This document shows, piece by piece, positions 23,158-35,053 of a stretch of DNA of 64,000 bases. The first letter of the stretch is position 1, and every line of letters starts with the position of its first letter. The stretch is from contig NC_061072.1 of assembly GCF_021917145.1 (NCBI RefSeq), positions 13,308,742 to 13,372,741 on the forward strand, in the 5' to 3' direction. Source of the stretch: Hypomesus transpacificus (taxonomy: Eukaryota; Chordata; Actinopteri; Osmeriformes; Osmeridae). A program made the position numbers and the translations under genes. The notes under the pieces were generated by a model. The model searched no databases. It had not been told where the DNA came from and saw nothing but the letters and a program-made list of their open reading frames with translations.

Positions 23158-23952
23158 TGAGTACAACCTGATCGTGACTTCTTAGGATTGCTTACAACGA
23201 TTGACAAATCTAGCAAGTTCACTCAAGCAAGGTCCACCAACCATGTGGACCCTTTGCAGAGTTTTGATCGTCTAACTGGTACGCCACTGTGCTGACGTAG
23301 AACTTGCAGATCCAGGAGAATGATGATGGTCTGTTAACGTTTTGGGCAGGTGGCCACACACTTCTATTCCTTCAAAGCCTTTTGACACAGATTTATCGTT
23401 TTATTAATTGTTTGTCTGAACAGAGAAAATGTCTTCTGTAATGATTCTCATTGGGGGATCTCTGCTGTAGAGCTTGTTGGGATAAATGCTCAATATAGAG
23501 ACACGTGGCATACCTTGCCTCTCATACTTGCATTCTACAACCTCAATGTTCCTGATTGCCACAACACATTAAGCCTGTGAGTGATCTGCCTTGTAACCCG
23601 CAGGACGATGGGCCGCATAGCTGGATTAATCAGAACAAGGCCGTCTCAGATAGTTCGGCTCTATTTTAACACTGTGCCATCCTCCCTTGACATATACTGT
23701 AGCCTCTCCCTGGCCAAGATGGTTGTGTCTATAACTGTGAGGCTCTGAGAGACAGGGAAGGAAAGGGGGAGGAAGAGAGGGAGGGTGTGAGGGAGGGAGG
23801 GAGAGATGGTCTAACCCCCATGCGTCCATCCATCCTGGAGAAAAGTGATTGCTCCTCTTTTCTCTGGGGCTCAGTTACACCTCCTGTCTATTTCTATCAG
23901 ACCAGCTGCGATGGGAGCATACCGATAGGCCTCTCAGATTCAGGCAAGGTTC

Positions 23953-24318
23953 ACCTCGCCCCTCTCCTCTCCTCACCCCTATCCCCGCCCCTCTCCTCGC
24001 CCCTCTCCTTGCCCCTCTCCTCGCCCCTCTCCTCTCTTCCCCCCTCCCTTATCCTGCCTTCCTCTCCCCTCCTGTCCTCCCCTCCTCTCCTCCCCACCCC
24101 TCCCATCCCTTCCTCTCCTTTCCTCTCCTCTCCTCTCCTCTCTTCCCCCTCCCTTCTCCTCCCCCCTCCTCTCTCCTACCCCTCTCCTCTCCTTCCCCCT
24201 CTCCTCTCCTCCCGTCCCCTCTTCTCCTTTCCTCTCTTCTTTTCCCCCTCTCCTCTCCTTCACCCTTTCCTCTCTTCTCTTCTCTCCCCCCCTCTCCTCC
24301 CTTCCTCTACTTCTCCCC
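23953..24318. repeat. Polypyrimidine/polypurine tract of about 365 bp
   Basis: Nearly pure C and T on the plus strand, built of CCTCTCCTC-type units with few purines. It is a candidate for triplex (H-DNA) formation. Long open frames on both strands are compositional and not genes. Confidence 0.95.
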
Positions 24319-24779
24319 ACCCACCAATAGTGTTATTTGGCGCCTCCATTTTGGCATCAATAACTCATGTTTAAGTACATAGGAAAGTATGGTGTGTGTG
24401 TTTGTACATGCGCATGCTTGTGTTTTTGAGCCCAGCATATGTCCATGTGTGAAGCCTTGGAATCACCCTGACCCAGCTGTCATAAATCCAATGGACCCAA
24501 ACAAAAACAGTTTTATCTTTGTTGCCGCACATGTTTCCTATTACAGACTAATTTACTATTATTGGTATAGCAGTGACTTAAACACAATATCCTCTCTACA
24601 GCCTACGCTGCACACACAAACACTTTTGTAGCTGCCAGAAGAGATACAAGTCTGAAAGTAAATAAGCACACACAAATGCAGCGTGTGCAAAGGGAATCCC
24701 ACATGGCTAGTATAATGATCTCATGGGCCACACCTGTTACGTAATGTGGTCTCTGGAGGCGGTTGTTAAGCCATTGTGT

Positions 24780-24935
24780 GTTGGGTTTCCCTCCTCCACT
24801 TCACCACTCTCTCTCTCATCTTTCTCTCTCTCCTTCCTCCACCTCTCTCCCTCCCTGCCTGTCATCAACAGGTGTTTGGATGAGTTCTCTCTCTCTTTCT
24901 CTCTCTTTCCCCCCCCCCATTTGTTTCTCTTCATC
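24780..24935. repeat. CT-rich low-complexity stretch
   Basis: Pyrimidine-rich sequence with (CTCT)n runs and a short C tract; no gene. Confidence 0.75.
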
Positions 24936-25570
24936 GCTCCCCTTCCTACCAAGTTGGACTGCCTAACTCATGTTTAATCTGCCGTTTATCTGCCTCTCAG
25001 CTTCTCAACCATTCTGTCTATGTGCTGGGTTGTAAAGACTGTAAAGGCCTTTTCTGGTTTATCACATGATGTACTCAAATATCTCCATCCTACGAGATCT
25101 ACGTAACCATCTGGCCAGATTCCTCTGAACCTTAGACCACAGTGTGTCCTTATGAAACTAGGCAATGTATGCTGAGATTTGATAAATCGTTAGAGAGAGA
25201 GAGGGAGAGGAGAGCTAAAGTGTAGGGATCCTAGGAGCAGTGTAATATCTATGGGATGTTGCAATTTTTTATTGTTCATAGTACATTAATGAAGTATTAC
25301 TAAATTAAGAAATGTGAACTTTAGAATATAGTGCAAAGGTACAACTGTCTGTAGGTGTTCAGTTGATCCTGCTCTGCCGTTTCCTTCCTGCTCTCTCTCT
25401 TTCTCAGGCCGATCTGTGTTGCCATCTGTTTGAGCCGTTGCCATTAGTTACCCTGACTCACTGGGTTTTTTGTACTGAAATATCGTCGCCCTGTGCAACC
25501 TGATCCGTGTCCCTGAACGCCAGCTGGCTGAGGACGTGAGTGACAGCCTCCATGGAGGGAAGGAAGATGA

Positions 25571-25706
25571 GATGGGGCTGGGGTGGCTGAGGTTTGGGGG
25601 GTGACATGGGGTAAAGTGGGGTCTGGGTGAGGGACTCCCCTAGGCCCCTTGGAGGAGGGAAAGGTGAAGGGGGGGCCTGAGGAGGAGGGGGGGGGGGTCA
25701 GTCTGA
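25571..25706 (+). repeat. G-rich stretch with many G runs
   Basis: At least ten runs of three or more G occur on the plus strand, ending with a run of 11 or 12 G. Such spacing can form G-quadruplexes. No gene is seen in 25.0-26.7 kb. Confidence 0.75.
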
Positions 25707-26716
25707 GATTGATGGGCTTGGTGGAAAGACTCAGACATACAGCAGTGCTAGACTCCCATCTAAACCAGCTCCTAACTGTTCATCCTTAGCAGTTCATCTG
25801 CTTTCCCCAGGGAAGAACCTTCTGAAACAAAACCACAAGGACCCTTTTTGGGGGTTCCAGGTAGAACCATTCAAATTGCTGTACCACACCGTATTGCTGG
25901 AACGCTCTGACCTTTTAAAGTTTCTAGCTACAGACTCGGGGGGCGTTCCACAAAACGGATCAAAAGTTCAATTTGCTACTTAACTGTACGATTGTGTTTG
26001 ATCCAGTCGACTGTGGACATGATCTCGACTCCCTGGTCCAGGGGGACTGATGTGGCTGGTCATTGCTGTGAGTGAGAGCTTTCTCAACGTGAGGTCAGAC
26101 TCAACTGTACTGTTAACACTGCAACACCAGTCCAGCATCTCAGCAGCTGTCTGCGAGAGCCTCCAAGACAGTGTGATAAAGTGTGTGTGCACGTGTGCGT
26201 GTGTCTGTGTGCGGGGGTGTGTGTGTGAATACATGTGTGAGGGAACACGTGTGTGTTTTCCGTGTGTCAGGGGTCACAGTCTAACTTTTCAACACTTTCC
26301 CTACGTTGCTCTGGCATTGCACTGGCCTGCTTAGCCAGCACATTTTTCAGTACTTGTGTATGTAGCAGCTCAGAGCCAGCTTTGCGTTATTGCTGAAATA
26401 TCAGTTTGTTCTCAGGTTTGATTACAGGCTGTGGTGAGGTAAGTGTGTGCATACACATTCGTACACTCCTAGCCTTGCTTTATATGGCTCAGTCACCACT
26501 GACCCAAGGTTTATTATAACTCACCAGAACCTATCTTCATAAGTACTGTTGACCTCTGCAGCATTTAGTACCAGAGCTTCACAGGCACTGATCATTTAAT
26601 AAACATTGTAGTATACCAGTTATTTAGCTACACAAACTAACTACTATCAACTTCTCCACAGCCAGGTATGGAGAAAACAGTGCTTGTGTAAGTGTGTGAT
26701 TCAGTTGGGTTATATG

Positions 26717-26718
26717 TG

Positions 26719-26765
<47 letters not shown>

Positions 26766-26772
26766 GTGAATG
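26717..26772. repeat. (TG)n microsatellite
   Basis: About 22 uninterrupted TG units followed by variant units. Confidence 0.95.
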
Positions 26773-27847
26773 TGTAAATGTGTGTGGGGGCTCCTGTTCA
26801 ATCTTGCTCTGGCAGCAGAGATACAGCTACACTGACATGGCTCTTGATATTTTGAATTTGCTGTGACACAGCATAGGGCATATTCTATGAGACATCCATG
26901 CCCATATAAGGACTACTTCCACACTCCAATTAAAGAATGGCAGCCAGCAGTCGCTGGGCTCTCAGGAAGGGAGGGTGGTGGGGGTGGGGTGGGGGGGAGT
27001 TATGAAAGAGTGGTCTGTCTACTGCACTCTGCTGGTAGAACAGTACAATTACACCGTCCAGTTCATTGGGTTGGAAAAGAGGTGTCTTCTTTCATCTACA
27101 GTTTATATAAGGACCACACCAACTGTTTGTGGCAGAATGTACATGAATGCTCACACACAAATCGAGTCTTGTTTTCTAAAGTTGTCTGTGATGTGTTCTG
27201 TCCATCTGTACTCTCCCAAGAAAGGAGAATAAAAGGAGGGGAGCCCCCGCGGCAGCCATCTTCCTGGCAGCCATCTTCCCTCCAGTAGCAGTCCCCACCC
27301 CCCCACCTTCTCAGCCTCCCTCCCCCCTCCTCAGCCACCACCATCTCAAAGGTGACCTCATATAGAACAGAGGGGACAACAGGCCCTTAGTCCTTGACTG
27401 TAACATCATATTTAGATTTGTGTTACGGCAGACATTCTGACTGTTCCAGTTGTTTATGTGTGCACGTCAGAAATAAAAGTGTGGAATGTACACACACATA
27501 CACTTTCACACATGCATGCACACATATACACACACAGCTTGAGCCAGAAATATCTATTGTGAACTTTGATTCCTCTGAAGTTCTCTACGTGGAGACGTAT
27601 ACAGGGTTCTCTTACTTATTGTTTCTAAGAATACTCGGCTGAATGGTAAAATGAATTCTATAACCAAGAGAAGAATGTGACAGTCTGACCCTCACACCCC
27701 TTAAAGCATGATCCTGCTAGGGCAGCAAATACATGAAAACTCTCCTCAGCTGGCCTCAATATTTGTTCTAGCCTCTCCCTGTCTCCCCACCCCCTACCTG
27801 TGTCTCTCTCTCCCCCCTCCTGTCTAACTTTCCCTCCCTGTCTCTCC

Positions 27848-27849
<2 letters not shown>

Positions 27850-27938
<89 letters not shown>

Positions 27939-27964
27939 ATTTCACACACACACACACACACACA
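27850..27964. repeat. (CT)n then (CA)n microsatellite
   Basis: More than 40 CT units are followed after 10 bases by a CA run. Length in the assembly is likely approximate. Confidence 0.95.
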
Positions 27965-28079
27965 TTGGCTGCAGTTCTTGCTACTTCAGCTGACCTGGTC
28001 TGGATAGGGGAAGGGCAGGTGTGCTGCTGTCAACAGAGCCTCATAAATATATGACCAACTGTGCCACTCGGATCACAGT

Positions 28080-29085
28080 TACATGTCATCATATCAAGGG
28101 ACTCTGTCAGCCAACGTTGAAGGCACAACAATTTTCTGCCAAGAGAGCGGTCTTGTCTTCCACAAGCCACAAAATATAACATTATTAATTGACAGTATAA
28201 TACAGAATGATTAATTTGAGCTACTATGTCATGTTAGGACAAGTACTTGAATGTCGTAAAATAATAAAGAGGATAGAGTGAAAAGATGTCAGTGGTGTTT
28301 AAAATATGAGAGAGCGTTCTAGATGACAGCGAGAGACAGTAGAGGACGTAGTTTCTGACAGCTGTCCAGAGCCATGCTAGCCTGTACAAATATGTACACA
28401 ACTGTGACATATTTACCTCTGTGTGTGTTGCTTTGTCAGGCTCAGTTTCCTCTCAGGCCCTCATAGCCTCGCTGAGGACCTGGCCTTCCCCCTGCCTCTC
28501 CCCCCAAGCCACTTTCCTTCCTCTGCCTGCCGTGTCCAAATAAAGCCTGCAGACACCCACGACCTGACCGGAGTCCTTACGTTCCCTCCCTACCCAGGGT
28601 GCAGTTCTCTGGTGACCAGGCCAGGCTGGGGTGGGTTGACTGAGCCAGGCTGGGCGTCTCTGTGTTGTGCATGCTGAGAATAAGCCTGCTCGGGTCCAAT
28701 TACCCTCCCCTCACAGATAGTTTGGTGTCACTTGTCGTCTGCTGCTTGGATCTGAAGATTCTGCGCCTGCAGTGTAAAAGGATAGTGATGCGTGTTTTAG
28801 ACTCTGCGTGTGTTACAACTCAATTGGTTGGTCGGTGAGGCCCGACCCAGTTAGATGGAAGGAAGACCTCCACATCACGCCATATCTCTCCCCCACACCT
28901 ACCCTCCCCCATCTCATGGTAGGGCATTGACTCCACCAGCCTGCCATTGGCTCTTTCTGACCACCCCCCCTGTTTCTTCACATGGACAAGTGTCCTGAGA
29001 AGGAAGCAGGGGCATTGTGGGATGTGTCCTGTTTGGACATCCACCAACAAGCTGTTAAGGTTAAAGACAGGAGGAGAGGCATTCA
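28080..29085. other. Non-coding DNA, no gene recognised
   Basis: A moderately GC-rich part at 28420-28680 has an open frame of 84 codons without resemblance to a known family. Nothing else supports a gene. Confidence 0.45.
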
Positions 29086-29087
29086 CT

Positions 29088-29290
29088 GGTTGGGTGGCTG
29101 GTTGGCTGGCTGGCTGGCTGGCTGAGTATCTGGATGACTGTGGGCTGGTTGGCTTCCTGAGTCGCTGGGTGGAGGAGTGCTGCATGGGTGTGTGGCTGGA
29201 TTATGCTAGCTAGCTATCCGTCTGTCGCTTTGGCTGTCTAGTTGTCTGGGTGGTTGGTTGGTTGGTTGTCTAGCTGTCTGTCTGGCTGGT
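29088..29290. repeat. Degenerate (GGCT)n/(GGTT)n tetranucleotide repeats
   Basis: Tandem GGCT units at about 29095-29122 and GGTT units at about 29249-29270, with decayed units around them. Confidence 0.8.
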
Positions 29291-29825
29291 CGGCTTGTAG
29301 AAAAGGGAGTGGGAGAAGAAGCAGACTAAGCTGTCATTACTCTGGGGTATTAATAGCATGTGGGGCAGTGGAGAAGGGGATCTTCTGTGCTTTGCCCTAG
29401 TTAGAAAAACAACAGTAAATTGCGGAATGTTACAGCTAATCCTACACCTGAAACCCAAGTGAAGAAGGCCAACATTTCCAACATGGCTCCTGTCAAACAG
29501 CTCACTGTCCCAACCCAGACCGCCGAGAGGGGACCTCAGTCAGCTTTGTAGACGGCAGAAGTCGCACAAGTGACTTCACATGACCAGCCTTCAAATAGGA
29601 CACACAGTTCCACATAGATCCTAGATTTAGTGCACGATCAAAAGTAACTGCCTCAACTCTTTCTGTCCAAGTGAGAAGGGGTCTCGGTCCATGACTGATA
29701 TGATATGCCTGATACTGCCTAGCCCAGTGGAAAATAAGTCTGCTATCTCAGCAATCTACCAAGAGAAACTATGCGTCTTGGCTGAGCTGACAGTATGAGC
29801 CCTAAGAAGCCTGGGATACAGCCTG

Positions 29826-29950
29826 CCAGGAAGGGAAGGAGGGAAACAGAGAGGTATAGAAGGAGGGAAGGAGAGAGGTATAGAAGGAGGGAAGGAGAGA
29901 GGTATTAGAAAGAGGGAAGGAGACAGGTATAGAAGGAGGGAAGGAGAGAG
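29826..29950. repeat. Purine-rich tandem repeat, about 28-bp unit, four to five copies
   Basis: The motif GAAGGAGGGAAGGAGAGAGG followed by TATA recurs with small changes. It gives two long spurious minus-strand frames. Confidence 0.85.
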
Positions 29951-30419
29951 TACATACACTTCTTTCCGTGTTAATGAAGTGTACAGTGGGGCAAAGGCGA
30001 AAGGCAAGCACCTCTCTCCATGTGAACGAACCACCATCTGTCCATGTCTCTCTCTGTTCCTCCACTCCTCTCTCACCATTCCACCGTCTCCTCCCTTCTT
30101 GGGACGGCAGAGAGAAGCGGAGGTGAGGGACGAGTGTGTGTGTGTGTTCGTCCCTGGGAACAACATCCTGGTGCTGTCTGAGTGTGTCAAACAGAACTCC
30201 AGCATCAGTGATTTTGTTGCCAGGGGGAGGACAAAGACAGCAACGCTTCACTCTTCATTCCTCCAGCAAACAGGAATGTTGACTCTCAGAACCCTGCTAC
30301 GAAGAGTTGCGTTTTTGAGTTGTGGCATTTTCAATCAAAAGGTTATCACATCTCTTCTCATGACCAAGTCTCTTGGACTTCTGATCAAATCAATAAAAAA
30401 TACATTGAAATAAAAATGG

Positions 30420-32980
30420 ACATAGGGTTGTGATACTGTGCCCATAGATGTCAGTCCCTCAGAGACAATATTCTCAGGGCGTTAGACCAGACAAAAAAGA
30501 CAAGACAGGATACCAAGTCTCCTCTACCTACCATTAACTCAGACGACGATGCCTTACAGAACCTCTAGAGGGTAGCAGATTCTAAAGCAGTATTCTTTAA
30601 GCCGTGCTTGTGCCTACAGGGCATCTGGACAGGCACAGAATGAGGCCCATGTGCTGTTCCTCAGAAGGGGACAGGAGATCTTTTGGAGTCTGAGGACAGT
30701 CTGGTTGTTTTTTTTTGTTTCTCTCTGAGAGACATATTATATCTGAGTTATTTCAGCGTAGTTGTGTGATCCATCTCTGCTCTGCTCCACTAGACCATCC
30801 TGCTAATGGGACTGACTGTGGTATATCTAGACCTAACAGCACTCACCTCACACTCATCTCTCTGTCACCCTCTCTCACCCTCATTTCCCCACCTTGTTTC
30901 CTCCATCTCTCTCTCTCCATTTGAAGGTGGAGGATTATAACCCCTTGAACACCAGAGAGACTTGATGTACTGTTGATAAAGATAGACCAAGATGGCAAGG
31001 TGTCACATCATAAACGAGGTAATGAGAGCGTGATAACCTGACATTCCTGTGTGTTTGGTTTAGGTTAAATCCACAGGGCTGCCACCCCACACGGGTGGAG
31101 CTAGAGCAGTTAAATGTTCAATAACACCCACAAAATGAGGTTACAATATGAACAAAGGGTATCTGTTTGTTGATGTGCTGTTGGGAGGGGTCTCTGTGGT
31201 GTGTGTAGGGTGGGACCCCTGTGGCTCTTCCACCTGTCACACAGCAAGGTGTTAATCTAGCTCACAAAGGGTAGATTAGAGCTCCTGTGTGTGTTTGTCT
31301 GTGTGTGTTTACGGGTGCTTTTGTGTTTGTGTCCAGATACCACTGTAGTACGTGTGTATGAATGTGCTCATGTGTGTATGTAGACTGTGCTGCGTGATTG
31401 TGCCTGCATGTGTGTGTGTGTGTGTGTGTCTTCCTCATGCACCCTCTTTCAACGTCACAGCTCTCAGTGACTCAGCGCCCCTGTTCCCTCTCCTGAGTCA
31501 CTCGTTCAGCGGTTGCCTGGAAACCACTGAGCGGAAAAACTCTCCCATTGCGTCTTTCCCCGCAAGGACGACACCAATATTTATTCAGGCTGGGCCGAGA
31601 GCGTCCATGAGAGAATAACAGATCCATACTCTAACCAGCGGAACATGGCCACATCGCCATCCTAACTGAGAACAGCTGAGTCGTCTCTTTCTAGACTTCC
31701 TGTTGTTGAAGGGGATTGGATCAGGCACACACACACACAACACATACAGACAAACACACACACAGACACCCAGATCTCAGATTACAGCTGTAATGGCAGT
31801 AAACAAACATGTCAACTCCCACCCAAAAACTCAGACAGTAGATGGACATGACACTTGATCAGCCACAGTGCCAGTGTTGTGTGCTGTGGAAGAAGCTCCG
31901 CAGAGGAGGGATTCTGGGTGGAACGTTATGGAGATCTCTTAGCAGGACAGACTTTTGGAGATGGTTTAATGAGGGCACTGTCACAGAGTTTGTGTGTGTG
32001 GGTGTGTGTGTGAGCACTCCTTCACCTTTTGCTTTCCTGCTGTGTCATGTATTGTCAGACAGACCAGACGTCCACCTTCACTGTCACCATGGTTCAGTGT
32101 GTCCCTAAATCAGACAGAGGTTGAAAGTCATGGAAAAACCGACTCACCTGCCCCCCTCCTTCTTTCTCCCGCTCTGTATGTTTCCCCCCAGTCTTCGTCT
32201 GTTTCTCTCTCTCTCTATCTTACTTTACCTTCTTTTTCTCCCCCTTTTCCTCTCCTCTTCCCCTCCCTCAACCCCCTCCCTCTCTCTGTCCCTCTAATTG
32301 TGATTTCACGCGAGTCATGGTTTATTGCAGATTTATTCCTCTCTAACGGCTGTGAGGCACCTGTTGCTCATGACATCACAAATGTCTTTGACATGGTCTT
32401 CATGAGAGAGGGGGTGGGGGTGGGGTAGAGATGAAGTGAGGATAAGGGGGGGAAGGTGAGACGCAGGAGAGAGAGATTTAGAACGCACAGAAAAACGGAC
32501 ACACACACACACACACAAATCCATTCAAGGACAGCCTAACTGGGCAGTGTGTGTGTGTGTGGTCAGTGTGTGTTGAGGGGATGTGGTGCTGCTGGGAGCT
32601 GCACACCTGTGTATGCTATGTTATTCTCCCATGTTATGTATTTGTGTTGTTACATGAACTCACAAGCCCCCTCTCAGTGGTCTGAATGGTTGTCTTGCTT
32701 TTCCTTGCTGTCATGAAGAGGGACATATGTACTCACATTCTAAAAAGAAACGTTTGTCAGTTTTACATATATTGTATACTTCACTCAAGCACATTAAGCC
32801 AACATACAATCCCTATATTGGAATTGAGATACATAATTGGACAACGTGTCTTAAAAACACTGAAGTCATTTATAGTTTGAAGAATAGATAAACCACGTCC
32901 AGCTATATGCAAACCTGTTGATCAGGAATGACCGGAGAAGTTATGGCCAATGTTCATTTGAAAAAGGATGTGACATTGTC
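30420..32980. other. Upstream region of bhlha15, no gene recognised
   Basis: The stretch holds short CA/TG runs and pyrimidine-rich DNA but no convincing exon. A compact element at 31440-31620 carries two AP-1-type sites and is described in the findings. Confidence 0.45.
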
Positions 32981-32989
32981 TTGGTGTAC

Positions 32990-33300
32990 ATCAGTGGTGA
33001 TCAAGCACCCCTAAATTTAATCTCAGCACCCCTAAAAATAATAATGATAAAAAATTAAAACGATTATTGTTTATTATGATTTGATGCTGGTAGTTCATGA
33101 AGAAAGGGACATCTTTTGTTTTTTCATTCATTCAATATTTTGCATAATAATACATCAATGTATTAATTGTTATCCAGTGAAATTAGGGATTTATCAGCAA
33201 GGGGGTTTAACACTTTTGCAAGGCACTGTATTCATGTCACATTCTCATTGGGGGCTGAGCACCCTAGGTCTGATCCTAGAATCGCCCCTGAGATTAAAAC
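32990..33300. mobile_element. Possible decayed interspersed repeat
   Basis: The stretch contains phrases commonly seen in fish interspersed repeats: a duplicated AGCACCCCTAAA near the left, TTTGCAAGGCACTGTA in the middle and a GATCCTAGAATCGCCCCTGA-like right end. No coding frame or clean terminal repeats remain. The class cannot be assigned without a repeat library. Confidence 0.35.
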
Positions 33301-33494
33301 ATCTGTAAGATATGTGGACACACAGTAAGATACACATGTGTTTCACGTGGCCTTCCATACCTACCATTATGGGATGAGACGGTATGAAGGGAAAAAAAAG
33401 TTATCTGTGTCGCATGAGCGCTCTCAACGGCTTTTCTGTTCGTGACATTTTGACTGACCAACACGGCACGGACTTACGCAGGAACGGATCGTTC

Positions 33495-33541
33495 TCTGAT
33501 TGGCTGAACCAATGCTACGTGTACTTTCGACAGAAACAGGT
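33495..33541 (+). promoter_or_regulatory. CCAAT-pair with ACGTG core, possible bhlha15 promoter
   Basis: ATTGG and CCAAT face each other (33499-33513) and an ACGTG core follows at 33517. A splice-donor-like CAG/gtacct is at 33539/33540. Bhlha15 is known to be induced by XBP1, which binds ACGT cores, so this could be its promoter, about 1 kb before the coding exon. The start site is not defined by the sequence. Confidence 0.35.
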
Positions 33542-34318
33542 ACCTCACATGTTAAGTTATCTTTCATCCCAGTTGCGCTCCTGAAAGACAACTGCAATTT
33601 TTTTCCCTCTGCCGCCGAACTAACTTTTTAAGGATTTCATACATTTTGCATCAAGTGAAATGTTTGAGCTCGCATAAGGAACGTGAATTTGACATTCACT
33701 TTAAAGGGTACGTTGACAAGTTAGTTCATTGTCACTATTGATTTTCGTCTATCCTTGCAGGCTAAATGTGATATTTTTTTGTGTTTCGATTGCTCCAATG
33801 TATTAGACAATCATTAACAATATTCCAAATAATGTGCTATCTAGCTGGGCTTTATGAAGTGCACCTTTACTGAATCACACAAGTATTTGAAATTAAAATA
33901 TGATACTAATGATGATATTAAGTACAACAAGAAAACACAAAGGGTAGGCTACATTTAGACAACATATTTTGTTTTTATGACGACAAGTTCAAAAACAGTA
34001 CAGGATACATCAGTAATTCAGGGAACATCAAATGAAAGTGAAAGGCCAGATATCTAAATAAGAGTTGTAGCTGCTCACATAGGCTGCAGCACACCGCTAG
34101 CTTAGCCACCCACAGTTGTAGCCAGAATTTGAAAGAATCACAAGAATCACTTAACTCTGGGCTGAAGGATGTGTGCTGTAGCCTATTACTAGGGGGAAGA
34201 AATGTGCTAGTCCAAAAAGTCTCCTGGTCAGTACCTGTCTTAGGAAATAACCTTGACTGTTTATCTCAACCTGCTGGATAAGAGAGGGTTAGATTACAGG
34301 CCCAACATCATGGTGTAT

Positions 34319-34348
34319 TCACACACACGCACACGTGCGCACGCACGC

Positions 34349-34388
<40 letters not shown>
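34319..34388. repeat. (AC)n microsatellite just before the bhlha15 coding exon
   Basis: AC units with early CG interruptions end about 70 bases before the splice acceptor at 34459. Confidence 0.95.
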
Positions 34389-34390
<2 letters not shown>

Positions 34391-34501
34391 GTGATTAGAT
34401 ACAGAGCTTATTCTGCTGGTCTCACTATTCTGACTGGTTGCTGCTTCCCTTTCGTGCAGAGCTGTTCAGGCTGTGAGGAGGAGGAAGAAGAGGAGAGAAG
34501 G

Positions 34502-35053
34502 ATGAAGTCCAAAGGGAAGCTCAACAAGTCTTCCAGAAAATCCTGGAACGGCCCAGAACCAGAGACCGAGCCGGGCTCCAGTGAGCAGGAGGACTCGGAG
34601 GCCTCAGTCCGGGGCTCCTGGAGGGGGTCCCTGAGGAGCGGAGACCGTGAGCGAGGCGGAGGAGGCACAAGCATGGCCTCCCACCGACACCGCCGGCAAC
34701 ACGCCAGCAAGAAAGAAGGCAACGTCCGTCGCCTGGAAAGCAACGAGCGGGAGCGCCAGCGCATGCACAAACTCAACAACGCCTTCCAGGCCCTGCGCGA
34801 GGCCATCCCACATGTCAAGATGGACAAGAAGCTGTCCAAGATTGAGACTCTCACGCTGGCCCAAAACTACATCCAGGCCCTGACCACCATCATCCTGGGG
34901 ATGTCTGGGGGCCGCCTGCCCAGTGGAGAGACCCCGTCGGAGGCAAGCGCCACCAGACTGCTTCAGCGCTACCAGAAACACCTGGAGGAGGAGGGGGAGG
35001 ACAGCCTGAGCGAGTACCTCACACAAATCCACACGTTCAACCAGGGCAGTTAA
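34502..35053 (+). CDS. bhlha15: bHLH transcription factor BHLHA15 (MIST1)
   Basis: A single coding exon gives 183 residues (human 189). Residues about 77-131 form the bHLH domain, with basic region [20 protein letters not shown], helix 1 ALREAIPHV, loop MDKKLSK and helix 2 [14 protein letters not shown]. The C-terminal tail [14 protein letters not shown] resembles the human tail. The start at 34502 (MKSKGKLNK) matches the family N-terminus and lies 42 bases after an acceptor (TTTCGTGCAG, 34450-34459), so a non-coding first exon exists upstream, as in mammals. The factor is nuclear, binds E-boxes as a homodimer and maintains secretory-cell architecture (pancreatic acinar, plasma and similar cells). 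The frame is open upstream of the ATG inside the exon, but that part is Glu-rich and not conserved. Confidence 0.96.
   Translation: MKSKGKLNKSSRKSWNGPEPETEPGSSEQEDSEASVRGSWRGSLRSGDRERGGGGTSMASHRHRRQHASKKEGNVRRLESNERERQRMHKLNNAFQALREAIPHVKMDKKLSKIETLTLAQNYIQALTTIILGMSGGRLPSGETPSEASATRLLQRYQKHLEEEGEDSLSEYLTQIHTFNQGS

Noticed and set aside
23787-24382. Open frames of 113-195 codons in the CT-rich tract
   Set aside because: Ser/Pro/Leu and Arg/Glu/Gly-only products of low-complexity DNA on both strands, with no domain.
29756-30413. Overlapping 144-149-codon frames on both strands
   Set aside because: Partly from the purine-rich tandem repeat; no known family and no splice support.
21046-33400. 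Search for lmtk2 exons expected by human synteny
   Set aside because: No kinase motif or long exon was seen on either strand.
34604-35032. 142-codon minus-strand frame under bhlha15
   Set aside because: Shadow of the bHLH coding exon.
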